Shown: positions 41,558-49,795 of the stretch, piece by piece | Layout: every line of letters starts with the position of its first letter | How positions within the stretch are numbered: the first letter of the stretch is position 1 | Source of the DNA: Planktotalea frisia | GTDB taxonomy: Bacteria > Pseudomonadota > Alphaproteobacteria > Rhodobacterales > Rhodobacteraceae | Assembly: GCF_001890925.1 (NCBI RefSeq) | Contig: NZ_MLCB01000091.1 | Location: 62,001 to 126,000 of the forward strand | Direction of reading: 5' to 3' | DNA: 64,000 bases | Notes under the pieces: model-generated | What the model was told of the DNA's origin: nothing | Databases searched by the model: none | What the model saw: only the letters and a program-made list of their open reading frames with translations | Made by a program: the position numbers and the translations under genes

Positions 41558-43944
41558 TGTGGTCTCCAAAAATCTGGGTTTGAACGCCAGTCGGCTGGCA
41601 CGCGGGCCTCACCTGTGGCACCGCCGCCCAAGATTGGCAGCAAGTCGCCAAGGGCAGAGAGGTCAGCATCGACAAAGACGCTGTCTCCCGCGGAGCGCAC
41701 CAGCGCGATGCGTTGGCCAATGGTGGGTTGGACGAGCAAAGCAGCTTCCTTGGAGTTCACGCGCAGAAAATCGTAATCGGCCACCGTGGCGCGGTCGTTG
41801 GGAAACAGGATCTGCGTCGGGACGGTTTCAACAATGGTTTTGCCAACGCGGCTGTCGCGCAACTGGCTGGGGTACTGCGTCATCATGATCACGACGCAGT
41901 TCATCTTGCGCAGGGTCACGAGCCAGTTTTCCAACCGTGCGCCGAAATAAGGATCATCCAGTAGTTTCCACGCCTCGTCCAAGACGATGATGGTGGGTCG
42001 ACGGTCTTCAACTACGCGTTCAATCTGGCGGAAAATGTATGAAAGCACAGCCATGCGCTCCGTTGTCATGTCGAGGATCTCAGTCATATCAAACCCGACG
42101 ATGTCGCCAGTGAGATCGAGGCGCTGCCCACGGTCGGGTTCATCAAATACCCAGCCAAACCGACCGCCGGGGGCCCATTCTGCGACGCGGGACTGCAGCT
42201 CGCCATCATCATCCAAGGACTGGAACAAGGTTTCAAAGCTGGCAAAGCGCTGTAAGGCTGCGCCAGCATCTGCATTCTGTGTTACCGCACCCTGGATGTG
42301 GCGCGATTGTTCTCCGGATAAGGCACCGCTGCGCGTCAGCAAGGTGGCCAACCAATCGGATAACCAAGCGCGTCCGCGTTCATCGATTTCAGAGGCGAGC
42401 GGGTTGAGGCCTGTGGGCACGCCTGCGCGGATTTCATTGTAACGGCCACCCAAAGCTCGGACTGCCATTTCCAAGCCGCGATCTTTGTCAAAGAAGAACA
42501 GGCGTGCGCCGATCCGTTGCGCTTGCGCGGTGAGGAAGGCAGTCGTCAATGTTTTGCCAGTTCCCGTGCGCCCTAAAACCAGTGTGTGGCCCACAGTAGG
42601 TTCTTTGCTTGCAGAACCCGCTTCGTGGAAGTTGAAACGGTAGCCTGATGTACCCACTGTTGGCAGAACCGCAATGCTCTGACCCCACGGGCTCTCGTCA
42701 TTGCTACGCCCTTCAACACTGCCGTGAAGGGCTGCAAAATCAGAAAAATTGGTCGATGAGATTGGTGTCTTTCGGGCGCGATAGCCAAAGTTGCCCGGGC
42801 TCTGTGCAAAATAGGTGGCTTTCAGCGCCATGTTTTCGCGCACGATCACAGCCATGATTTCTTGGCCGACCCGTTTGATCTGTGCGGCGGCGCGTTCAAG
42901 TGTGTCGCGGTCAGGCGCATAGACGGCGATGGAAAGGTGATGGTCGCCAAAGGCGATGCGTCCCGCCTCTTGATCGTCTGCAGCCAAGGCCAATTGGTCG
43001 CGCAATGACACGGCGGCATCATCTGACGCATGCATCTGTCTGATGATGCGCTGGATGCGCTCGGCCATGATGTTGTTCGGGATTGGACTGAATGAATTGG
43101 TCAGTACGATATCGAGAGGCAGATCTAACGCATCGAGAAGCGTCACGTCTGTCAGTGCGGGATAGGATTTGATGCTAAAGAGCGCGCCATATTTGACGGC
43201 ACCTGTTGTGGCACATGTAATCGTCGCCACATCTCCATCGAACGTCGCGCGGCAATCACTGATGGTATGAGACAGGGGCAGGGGGCTTTGACCAAATGCG
43301 ATGGGTGAAAAGCTGCCTGCGTTGAGCGTGTTCAGATACCCGAGCCATTCACCGCCCGTCTTTGTTAAGCGAACAGGGTTTGCCGAAGAGAGGGCCACCG
43401 CAAAGAAGCCCATAACCTCGTTGAGCTCTTGAACACGCGCTGCGCGGTCTTTGACCCAAGCTTTGCGGGCGAGTGCGCGCAAAAATGGGATGCGGGCTGC
43501 GAGATTGGGGCGGCGAATGACGCTGAGATACATCTGCCGCTTGGAAGGTCGCAGGCCTTTGATGTGAGCTGCCCAACGGGCATCGACTTGGGACGCGAAG
43601 GTATCACCCTCGACGGGCTTAAGGTCTAAGTTTTGTGGAACAGAGACGCGGTGGATGTAAAAACCGAACGTATTCCCGGTTTGGGCCACGATTGCGGCAA
43701 CCGCGCGCTTGAGCGCATCAAGGCGATCGTCCTCGGTAGTCATCGGGTTCAGACCATCAAGGCGTAGGGTTGCCAGAAGATCGCCTTCGCGCAGCACCAT
43801 CACATCGTCCGTTGCCAAAGCAAAATAGGGCAGGTGCTCCGCAAGGTAGCTTTCACGGGCAAATCCTGTTCCCCCAGCTTCACGCACCGCAGGGCCGATG
43901 CCGCTCAAAGTTCCACCATCAAGCGCCAAAGCTGTCACCCCCAT
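41554..43944 (-). CDS. virB4: VirB4-type ATPase
   Basis: About 796 residues from the ATG at 43944, which overlaps virB3 by 26 nt. The N-terminal CagE/TrbE/VirB part includes FGFYIHRVSVPQNLDLKPVEGDTFA. The ATPase part has Walker A LVLGRTGTGKTLTTAF near residue 435, FDKDRGLEMAVRALGGRY, Walker B IIVLDEAWKLLDDP, and MMTQYPSQLRDS. It is the largest and most conserved T4SS component. No separate VirD4 is found, so the coupling function must be supplied elsewhere or be absent. Confidence 0.94.
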   Translation of the reverse strand: MGVTALALDGGTLSGIGPAVREAGGTGFARESYLAEHLPYFALATDDVMVLREGDLLATLRLDGLNPMTTEDDRLDALKRAVAAIVAQTGNTFGFYIHRVSVPQNLDLKPVEGDTFASQVDARWAAHIKGLRPSKRQMYLSVIRRPNLAARIPFLRALARKAWVKDRAARVQELNEVMGFFAVALSSANPVRLTKTGGEWLGYLNTLNAGSFSPIAFGQSPLPLSHTISDCRATFDGDVATITCATTGAVKYGALFSIKSYPALTDVTLLDALDLPLDIVLTNSFSPIPNNIMAERIQRIIRQMHASDDAAVSLRDQLALAADDQEAGRIAFGDHHLSIAVYAPDRDTLERAAAQIKRVGQEIMAVIVRENMALKATYFAQSPGNFGYRARKTPISSTNFSDFAALHGSVEGRSNDESPWGQSIAVLPTVGTSGYRFNFHEAGSASKEPTVGHTLVLGRTGTGKTLTTAFLTAQAQRIGARLFFFDKDRGLEMAVRALGGRYNEIRAGVPTGLNPLASEIDERGRAWLSDWLATLLTRSGALSGEQSRHIQGAVTQNADAGAALQRFASFETLFQSLDDDGELQSRVAEWAPGGRFGWVFDEPDRGQRLDLTGDIVGFDMTEILDMTTERMAVLSYIFRQIERVVEDRRPTIIVLDEAWKLLDDPYFGARLENWLVTLRKMNCVVIMMTQYPSQLRDSRVGKTIVETVPTQILFPNDRATVADYDFLRVNSKEAALLVQPTIGQRIALVRSAGDSVFVDADLSALGDLLPILGGGATGEARVPADWRSNPDFWRPQ

Positions 43945-44197
43945 GATGTGCGCGGTTTTTGGTCGGGCGCACGGTGCCAAAGGAGATGCGCAGCACTTCA
44001 AAGAAATGAGGCTCTTTGTCCGCAACGAACCAAAGGACTGGATAGGCAATGATCCCGATCAGGAAAAAGATCAGAGATTTCGTCCAGATAAATGGCAGAA
44101 CGACCCCCATGGCCAAGACCACCAGATATCCGACAGGGAGACCCAGATACTTGGGTGGGCGTGCGAGGCCGAGGAAAAGTGGGGAACGTTCTGCCAT
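43919..44197 (-). CDS. virB3: VirB3-type membrane protein
   Basis: A 92-residue protein with MAERSPLFLGLARPPKYLGLP at the N terminus, the typical VirB3 opening, two membrane segments (residues ~19-35 and ~39-58) and FEVLRISFGTV at the end. It works with VirB4 in pilus assembly. The end overlaps virB4. Confidence 0.9.
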   Translation of the reverse strand: MAERSPLFLGLARPPKYLGLPVGYLVVLAMGVVLPFIWTKSLIFFLIGIIAYPVLWFVADKEPHFFEVLRISFGTVRPTKNRAHHGGDSFGA

Positions 44198-44212
44198 CTG
44201 CTCTGCCTGCTC

Positions 44213-44494
44213 TTAGGTGAAGCCGTCGACGATGGTGCCCGCCGAGAAAATCAACACGATCCCGATGATCACGGAGGCGAACCATCCCCAGTTCAGCCGC
44301 CCCATCATGCACATGAAGCCTGTGCCAATGACCGCTAGAGTAGCCACGGCAATGCCAATTGGTCCTGTGAGTGCGGCTTCGACCGTCTCCAACATTGTTT
44401 GAATGGGCGACAAGTCTTGCGCGAAGGCAGGGGAGGCAAGGAGCGCTAAGGTTGCGACCATGAGTGGCAAGTATCGTGAGTGGTGTCTTGGCAT
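44213..44494 (-). CDS. virB2: VirB2-type major pilin
   Basis: A 93-residue prepilin with a signal peptide ending ASPAFA|QDL and two hydrophobic helices (residues ~43-62 and ~70-90) joined by the short loop MMGRLNWGW. This is the normal VirB2 layout. It ends 15 nt before virB3. Confidence 0.9.
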   Translation of the reverse strand: MPRHHSRYLPLMVATLALLASPAFAQDLSPIQTMLETVEAALTGPIGIAVATLAVIGTGFMCMMGRLNWGWFASVIIGIVLIFSAGTIVDGFT

Positions 44495-44508
44495 GAAAAT
44501 GTCCTTGA

Positions 44509-45216
44509 TCAGTTCAGTTCAATAATGACGGGAGCGCGTGTGGGTGCTGTATTGGCGACGCGGATTGGTGCTGGCTGCGACGTTCCACCGGACAGCCGTT
44601 CACGAATGTCGTGGATGCGTGCAATGTAGGCGCGTGTTTCAGAAAACGGTGGGACACCCGAGTACTGCTCAACACGATGCGGGCCTGCGTTGTAGGCAGC
44701 CAGGGCCAGACCAACGCTGCGAAATTCTGCCAATTGTGCGAGCAGATAGCGTGCTGCGCCGTCGAGATTTTGGGAGACATCGCGGGGATCCACTCCAAGC
44801 TCGCGTGCCGTGGCGGGCATCAATTGCCCCAAACCATAGGCGCCCTTTGGGCTGACGGCGGTTGGATTGTAGCTGCTCTCCGCTTCAATCATCGCCTGAA
44901 ACAGAACGTGCCAGTCTCGTGTCGAAAGGCCTGCTTGCGCGATGGCCCTGTTGTTTTGGTGGCGAGTTGCTGTTTGCCGTATGAGGGCAAGAACTTGGTC
45001 TGTGGCTCCTGCCGCAGGCGCAATTGGTGCAACGGCAACAGGTTGCGCTTCTAAAGTATCTTCGGAGGTGGCCCAGCTCGGACGTGCTCCGTGAAACGTC
45101 CACCCAGATGCCGTAGCCGAACCATCGGCGCGAAATGCTAGGACGTCAGCCGTTACTTTCGAGGGTAATGCTGTAATCAGCACCAAAGCGCAGATCGCGC
45201 CCGTCGCCAAACTCAA
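44509..45216 (-). CDS. virB1: VirB1-type lytic transglycosylase
   Basis: About 235 residues if started at the TTG at 45216; the start is uncertain because the first part overlaps the upstream ORF and no clear SD is visible. The signal peptide (SLATGAICALVLITALPSKVTA) supports this region. The SLT domain has FQAMIEAESSYNP (catalytic Glu), GAYGLGQLMPATA, ALAAYNAGPHRV and FSETRAYIARI. It opens peptidoglycan for the apparatus. It lies 14 nt before virB2. Confidence 0.85.
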   Translation of the reverse strand: MSLATGAICALVLITALPSKVTADVLAFRADGSATASGWTFHGARPSWATSEDTLEAQPVAVAPIAPAAGATDQVLALIRQTATRHQNNRAIAQAGLSTRDWHVLFQAMIEAESSYNPTAVSPKGAYGLGQLMPATARELGVDPRDVSQNLDGAARYLLAQLAEFRSVGLALAAYNAGPHRVEQYSGVPPFSETRAYIARIHDIRERLSGGTSQPAPIRVANTAPTRAPVIIELN

Positions 45217-45460
45217 GATGGTGTTTGAAGAGCCCCGGCCAGATGTTGAAGTAGCGCGCTTCTGGGCCGAGAGGCGTGATCCGTGTGGACACAAGAATGG
45301 CTTCTGGCTCACCGTCGCGCAGGTAGATGCACTGGTAGCGCGGCTTGCCATCGTCCGTGAACCCCACGAGCTCATACCGGCAGCGGAACGCAACTTCCCT
45401 CTTTTGAAGGTCTTTGACCCCATCGAGTGTGATCAAGATTTGATTGCGCGCTATCGGCAT
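45146..45460 (-). CDS. Hypothetical first gene of the vir operon
   Basis: A 104-residue soluble protein from the ATG at 45460, with no signal peptide or membrane helix. It has a beta-rich look (RNQILITLDGVKDLQKREVAF, RYQCIYLRDGEPEAILVSTRITP, ARYFNIWPGLFKHHLEFGDG). Family not recognised. Its 3' end overlaps the start region of the virB1-type gene, so the two are coupled. It is first downstream of the palindrome at 45524-45538. Confidence 0.65.
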   Translation of the reverse strand: MPIARNQILITLDGVKDLQKREVAFRCRYELVGFTDDGKPRYQCIYLRDGEPEAILVSTRITPLGPEARYFNIWPGLFKHHLEFGDGRDLRFGADYSITLESNG

Positions 45461-45523
45461 TTGGACTCTCCCCCTGAGAGCCCTTCTAGTCCGACCTAGT
45501 ACAAGCGGAAAGACACATTGAGT

Positions 45524-45538
45524 CAATATGATATATTG
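45524..45538. promoter_or_regulatory. 15-bp palindrome in the vir divergent promoter
   Basis: CAATAT and ATATTG flank a 3-bp centre (gat) in the 132-bp space between the vir operon and the divergent gene at 45593. Its right arm continues into atatattgca, whose complement TGCAATATAT also occurs in the hicAB operator. Candidate operator for the XRE protein at 46189 or for HicB. Confidence 0.45.
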
Positions 45539-45592
45539 CAGAATTTAACAAAATGCTAAACCATAGGACGAAACCAAACAAAGGAGTCTCCG

Positions 45593-46171
45593 ATGAAACG
45601 GCTTATTTTGTCAGCAATCTTTGGTGTTTTAATGACATTTGGCGCACCTAAAAAGGCGCAGGCCTACGATATAGATTGCGCGATTATGCTCTGTATGGCG
45701 GGTGGATTTCCTCCGAGCGCGGTCTGCGCGCGGGCCTATCGCACAATGATCCGCCGCATCACGCCGTGGCCGAGTAGGCCTCCGTTCGGGATTTGCACCT
45801 TCGCCGCAGTACCGATTGAATTGGGTGGCCCCGGCGGTGAGGGCGAGGTTGATACGGACCTTCCAGAATACGAATGGCTCAACCGCACACATGTGATCTG
45901 GTTCACAGGCCGCTCTTACACGCCGCGTGACGATCCAAGGCAGTGGGACTGGAGTATTCGGTCTTGTGACCGTGAAAACCGAACCTGCCGATATATCGCA
46001 CGTGTCTACGGCTCGCACACGCGTTGGCCGAGCTCATTTGTCTCCGAAAGCGGGCAAACTATTTTGTTGCCCGTTGGGCGTGGTTTTGGAAACTTCTACT
46101 CGCGCGATATCATGGTCGAATATGGCGACTACGGAGGCAATATGGGTCATTCAGACTGGTTTTCCTACTGA
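45593..46171 (+). CDS. Secreted cysteine-rich protein beside the T4SS
   Basis: A 192-residue protein with a signal peptide ending KKAQA. The mature N-terminal part is Cys-rich (DIDCAIMLCMAGGFPPSAVCARAY, then PPFGICTF), with a proline-rich PWPSRPPFG. Two more Cys lie in RSCDRENRTCRY. The C terminus is Gly/Tyr-rich (MVEYGDYGGNMGHSDWFSY). A good SD (AAAGGAG) precedes the ATG. It is transcribed away from the vir operon across a shared promoter region. I do not recognise a named family; a pilus-associated, surface or substrate protein is possible. Confidence 0.7.
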   Translation: MKRLILSAIFGVLMTFGAPKKAQAYDIDCAIMLCMAGGFPPSAVCARAYRTMIRRITPWPSRPPFGICTFAAVPIELGGPGGEGEVDTDLPEYEWLNRTHVIWFTGRSYTPRDDPRQWDWSIRSCDRENRTCRYIARVYGSHTRWPSSFVSESGQTILLPVGRGFGNFYSRDIMVEYGDYGGNMGHSDWFSY

Positions 46172-46188
46172 GCAGGTATCTGCCTTTG

Positions 46189-46641
46189 TCAAAGCAGTAT
46201 GCAAGGTTTCACGACAATGGCCGATTGTTTGACCTTCTTCGGATCGACAAGCCAGCGGCGAACAGTTGACCCGTCGTTCCATCTATAGTCGATCAATACG
46301 AGGGTAAGATCGCCTTGCCGCTTCTCAAATCCCTCTTGAAACGGCACAGCAAGCAGCTGTGAGCCTCCAGACACCTTTTGATCGCCTGAGGTTTCATGAT
46401 CGGCGGTTCCTGACGTTTTACCGCGGGTTATCAGAACTGGCTCGATTAACTCGATGGGGTCTACTTCGAGCGCCAAAGCAAGCTTTTGCACGGTCGCCAT
46501 TGAGGTATAGTATTGTGAACGTTCCAGTCGGCCAACATAGCCTCGTTCAAGTCCTGCCTTAAGTGACAGGGCTTCTTGGCTAAGGGATTGAAGCCGCCTT
46601 AGTTTTCTTAAATTTGTACCAACGCGATCTCGTAAATCCAT
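46189..46641 (-). CDS. XRE-family transcriptional regulator
   Basis: A 150-residue protein. The helix-turn-helix occupies residues ~8-62 (VGTNLRKLRRLQSLSQEALSLKAGLERGYVGRLERSQ, then TVQKLALALEVDPIELIEPV). The C-terminal 85 residues are not recognisable. It is encoded next to the vir and hicAB units and could control either. It ends 17 nt after the convergent gene at 45593-46171. Confidence 0.82.
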   Translation of the reverse strand: MDLRDRVGTNLRKLRRLQSLSQEALSLKAGLERGYVGRLERSQYYTSMATVQKLALALEVDPIELIEPVLITRGKTSGTADHETSGDQKVSGGSQLLAVPFQEGFEKRQGDLTLVLIDYRWNDGSTVRRWLVDPKKVKQSAIVVKPCILL

Positions 46642-46759
46642 GAGAGATCAATGGCTTGATTTTCGCTGATAGTGCGACGGAGTATACTACAGATTCTGTT
46701 GTTTCGATGTTTCGTGGGGCGCGTCATTAGAAACCCACTCAAACTCAAGGAGGTATTTT

Positions 46760-46778
46760 GCTTGCAATATATGCAAGC
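46760..46778 (+). promoter_or_regulatory. hicAB operator palindrome
   Basis: GCTTGCA and TGCAAGC form a perfect 7-bp inverted repeat around ATATA, 17 bp upstream of hicA. The position is right for autorepression by HicB, which is known for this family. Confidence 0.6.
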
Positions 46779-46795
46779 ATGATCTATGTAACCTG

Positions 46796-47050
46796 ATGAA
46801 TAGTAAACACCGCAAGGTTCTGGCCGTTGTCTTTACCGATCCAGTGTCGGGAACAGTAGAATGGGCAGCTGTTGAGCGATTGCTTGTCGCGGCGGGCGCA
46901 CAGGTGATCGAAGGACGCGGCTCAAGAGTGCGGTTCGAAAAGGATGGCGAGGTTGAGACGTTTCACCGCCCACACCCCGCCAAGGAAGCCAAACGCTATC
47001 AGGTGCGCGCCGCCCGCGCATTCTTGGAGCGGATCGGAGTAACGCCATGA
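46796..47050 (+). CDS. hicA: HicA-family toxin (mRNA interferase)
   Basis: An 84-residue protein with the HicA dsRNA-binding-like fold: VEWAAVERLLVAAGAQVIEGRGSRVRFEKDG, then the catalytic-type His in ETFHRPHPAKEAKRYQVRAARAFLERIG. It overlaps hicB by 4 nt with the toxin gene first, which is usual for hicAB. It is expected to cleave mRNA when HicB is lost. Confidence 0.9.
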   Translation: MNSKHRKVLAVVFTDPVSGTVEWAAVERLLVAAGAQVIEGRGSRVRFEKDGEVETFHRPHPAKEAKRYQVRAARAFLERIGVTP

Positions 47051-47379
47051 CCAATACCATGACCTACAAAGGCTACTCAGCCCGCATCGAGTATGACGAT
47101 GAAGACGGCATTTTCACAGGTCGCCTCGCCGGTATCAGTGATGGTATCGGTTTTCATGCTGACACGGTTGAGGCGTTGCGGGAAGCCTTTCATGAGGCGG
47201 TTGAAGACTACGTTGAGACTTGCGCAAAGGTCGGCAAGGAGCCGCAAAAAGCATTCTCGGGTCAAGTCATGTTTCGCGTCGATCCCGAGGTGCACCGCAA
47301 GGCGGCACTCGCGGCCGAGCTGTCTGGCAAAAGCCTGAACCAATGGGCCGAAGAAGTTCTTGGTCGCGCGGCGGAGTAA
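47047..47379 (+). CDS. hicB: HicB-family antitoxin
   Basis: A 110-residue antitoxin. The N-terminal partial RNase H-like domain (YKGYSARIEYDDEDGIFTGRLAGISDGIGFHADTVEALREAFHEAVEDY) is followed by a ribbon-helix-helix/Arc-like region (FRVDPEVHRKAALAAELSGKSLNQWAEEVL). It neutralises HicA and should bind the operator at 46760-46778. Confidence 0.9.
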   Translation: MTNTMTYKGYSARIEYDDEDGIFTGRLAGISDGIGFHADTVEALREAFHEAVEDYVETCAKVGKEPQKAFSGQVMFRVDPEVHRKAALAAELSGKSLNQWAEEVLGRAAE

Positions 47380-47482
47380 ACGAAGACACTGAACATCGAA
47401 GCGTCGGGATTGTGGGTAACGCGCTGCCCGCCCAACAGGGCGGGGCATTGGCCACCAAACTTACTGCTGGGCATGCTTAGAT

Positions 47483-47815
47483 TTAAGTATCCAGCGGTAG
47501 TCTCACGGTGTCGCCCTCAATCACGGGGAAGGAAATTTTGGTGAAACCGCAGTCGGTCAGAAAAGACACGATTCCCGTCACGGTTTTGAACTCACGAATG
47601 GAAATTTCACCTGCCATCCTGGAGCGCGCCGTGACCAACATTTGCGTAGTCCCATCGGAATGTTCTGCGTGCATCGTCCAAACTCCAAACCATGATGATG
47701 CTTTGCGCGTTGGCGATACGTTGCATGTAATGATGAGTTTCGAACCCGTCTCAAGGCGCTGTTTCAATGCGACCTCAGTTAAGACATTGGGTGTCGCTGT
47801 TTGGCTTAACGGCAA
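47483..47815 (-). CDS. Hypothetical protein
   Basis: A 110-residue soluble protein (MPLSQTATPNVLTEVALKQRL at the N terminus; SWFGVWTMHAEHSDGTTQMLVTARSR and REFKTVTGIVSFLTDCGFTKISFPVIEGDTVRLPL further on). Family not recognised. Similar small genes occur in Rhodobacterales accessory DNA. It is convergent with hicAB. The frame looks real because of its regular alternation of strands and its length, but this is not proof. Confidence 0.5.
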   Translation of the reverse strand: MPLSQTATPNVLTEVALKQRLETGSKLIITCNVSPTRKASSWFGVWTMHAEHSDGTTQMLVTARSRMAGEISIREFKTVTGIVSFLTDCGFTKISFPVIEGDTVRLPLDT

Positions 47816-48675
47816 GATTTAATCCACTCCCATTCGGTCAATAATGCTTTATTGTACCGCTGCCGATCCCTAAGACAAGCTGCAAAGGAGGCTGTCTGCC
47901 CCCGCACGAGTGGCGCTCCCCCGAGGATTATTTCGAGGAAAATAAGTGTAGGTCAATCAGGCTGGTCTAGTCTGGCGCCGTAGTCGGCAAGGGCGTTATC
48001 TACTCACCCAAAACTGAAAACCGTACCTCCGCTCACAATGCAGCGAAACAGGAAAATGAGCCCAAAGTGTGAATTCGTTTTTCGTGCTGCGCGTGCAGGC
48101 AGCGTGGATTATGCTGTAACTGCTACATTCCGTTGTCCAACGCATCACTACAATCAGCCATTCCGACAATTTTCAGCGAAGGAACGAGGGCCAACGATCA
48201 AGTTGCAACAAAGTCGCGATGAAGAGTCTCTGCAGAATGACCGCTTTCGACTACAAATTGCTAACGTCCAAGTCCCCGAATAGTTGCGTGAAGGTATCGG
48301 CGACATGCCAAGCCCAACATCTTTTGCCGGCGATACAAGTGTCACGTTACCGCAAGCCAAATTTGGCTAGCAGATTGGTTGAGCCGGTTTTGGCAACAGT
48401 GGCTGGTAATTTAGAACGGTGATTTTGATCTGTCCGACGATACCATCGCTACTGTTTTTTGCTTGTACGCCACACTGCTAGATAGTGGTCCACGCTCGTT
48501 CATCAACACACCAGCCGCATTTGTTGAATGGGCAAGGCAGTTGCGCGGACCATTTCCTGATGCCTCTTTCGAAACGACAATCGGTCCGATCGTGCAAGAA
48601 TTAAGGCAGGGGCATTTTGAAGTGGTTGGGTATTGGTGCCCAACGGCGCCGAATCTCCCTTGGGGAACCACTTGA
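47816..48675. other. Gene-poor stretch between hicAB block and cyd operon
   Basis: About 860 bp with no intact gene. Short protein-like fragments are broken by stops. At 47890-47960 one frame reads PPHEWRSPEDYFEENK. At 48421-48675 a frame without a start codon reads DFDLSDDTIATVFCLYATLL and continues to PTAPNLPWGTT; an in-frame TAG at 48412 cuts it off upstream. A frame change near 48420 would join it to a preceding LATVAGNLER stretch. This looks like decayed coding DNA at the right border of the accessory block. Confidence 0.4.
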
Positions 48676-48789
48676 TCAAGTTGGCACCAGAAAAAATCGG
48701 ATCACTGTACTAATTGCCGTCACCGTCAGAACACCAGCCCACCAATAACTGACAAACCAGAATAGACGACCGACGCGTTCTGATCTCAT
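48676..48789 (-). CDS. DUF2474 small subunit of cytochrome bd oxidase (CydX-like)
   Basis: A 37-residue single-helix membrane protein: MRSERVGRLFWFVSYWWAGV, then LTVTAISTVIRFFLVPT. The pattern RLxWFVxxWxAGV with a terminal IRxxL matches DUF2474 proteins that follow cydAB of the CIO type. Its ATG shares one base with the cydB stop (TGATG), so translation is coupled. By analogy with CydX it should stabilise the oxidase. It is easily missed because of its size. Confidence 0.8.
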   Translation of the reverse strand: MRSERVGRLFWFVSYWWAGVLTVTAISTVIRFFLVPT

Positions 48790-49793
48790 CAGTGATATCC
48801 TTCTTCGGGATCAACTTTGCCTCGGAAAACCCAATAGGCGTATCCAGTGTAAGCAAGAATCATCGGCATACAAACGCCAGCGCCCCAAAGCAGGAACTTT
48901 AGCGAACTTTCAGGCGCTGCCGCTTCATGGATAGACAAAGCACCTGGTACGATGTCTGGATAAAAGCTGAGGCCCAAACCAACGAATGTAAGCACAAACA
49001 TCCCTAACGTCGCAAAGAACGGAATTACGTCGTTGCTTTGTTTCAGCGCCGACCAAAACAGGTAGGTGCATGAGGCCAATAGCAGTGGCACCAAGGCAGA
49101 GAAAAACGCAGTCGGCCATCTGAACCAGCGATCAAAGTATTGATCATCAATAAACGGCGTCCAAAGCGACACCAGAGCGATCGAAAACAGAAGTGAAAAG
49201 ACAAGAGGTTTCGCGAGACCGCGCGCTTTTTCACGTAATTTTCCTGTGGTTTTCATATTAAGCCAGGTAGCCCCAAGCGCTGCGTAACCGATCACAACCG
49301 CAAGGCCGGTAATCATCGTAAAAGGCGTCAGCCAGTCCCACCAGCCGCCAGCGTAACTGCGGTTCTCTATCTCAATACCTTGCACCAATGCGCCCAGAGT
49401 GATGCCCTGCATAAAGGCGGCAAGGGTTGATCCGATCCAGAAGGCATTATCCCAGAATTTCGACCCTGGCAATGTTCGCCAGCGGAACTCAAATGCGACA
49501 CCACGAAAGACCAATCCAATCAGCATCAAGATGATCGGAAGGTAGAGAGCCGGTAGCACTGTCGCATAGGCCACAGGAAAGACAGCCATCAATCCGCCAC
49601 CGCCAAGAACCAGCCACGTTTCGTTTCCGTCCCAGACCGGGGCAATAGAGTTTGTCATGATATCGCGGTCTGCCCGCTCGCGGAAGGCGGGAAACAATAT
49701 GCCAACGCCAAGATCAAAACCGTCCAAAACAACATAGGACAAGACAGAGAATGCAATAATTGCAGCCCACAGAGAGGGTAGATCAAATGTCAT
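48789..49793 (-). CDS. cydB: Cytochrome bd-type ubiquinol oxidase subunit II
   Basis: A 334-residue membrane protein with about eight or nine helices. Motifs: AFSVLSYVVLDGFDLGVGILFP near the start, WDGNETWLVLGGGGLMAVFP near residue 54 and FRGVAFEFRWR. These are standard for CydB/CioB. It is 2 nt downstream of cydA. Confidence 0.94.
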   Translation of the reverse strand: MTFDLPSLWAAIIAFSVLSYVVLDGFDLGVGILFPAFRERADRDIMTNSIAPVWDGNETWLVLGGGGLMAVFPVAYATVLPALYLPIILMLIGLVFRGVAFEFRWRTLPGSKFWDNAFWIGSTLAAFMQGITLGALVQGIEIENRSYAGGWWDWLTPFTMITGLAVVIGYAALGATWLNMKTTGKLREKARGLAKPLVFSLLFSIALVSLWTPFIDDQYFDRWFRWPTAFFSALVPLLLASCTYLFWSALKQSNDVIPFFATLGMFVLTFVGLGLSFYPDIVPGALSIHEAAAPESSLKFLLWGAGVCMPMILAYTGYAYWVFRGKVDPEEGYH

Positions 49794-49795
49794 GA

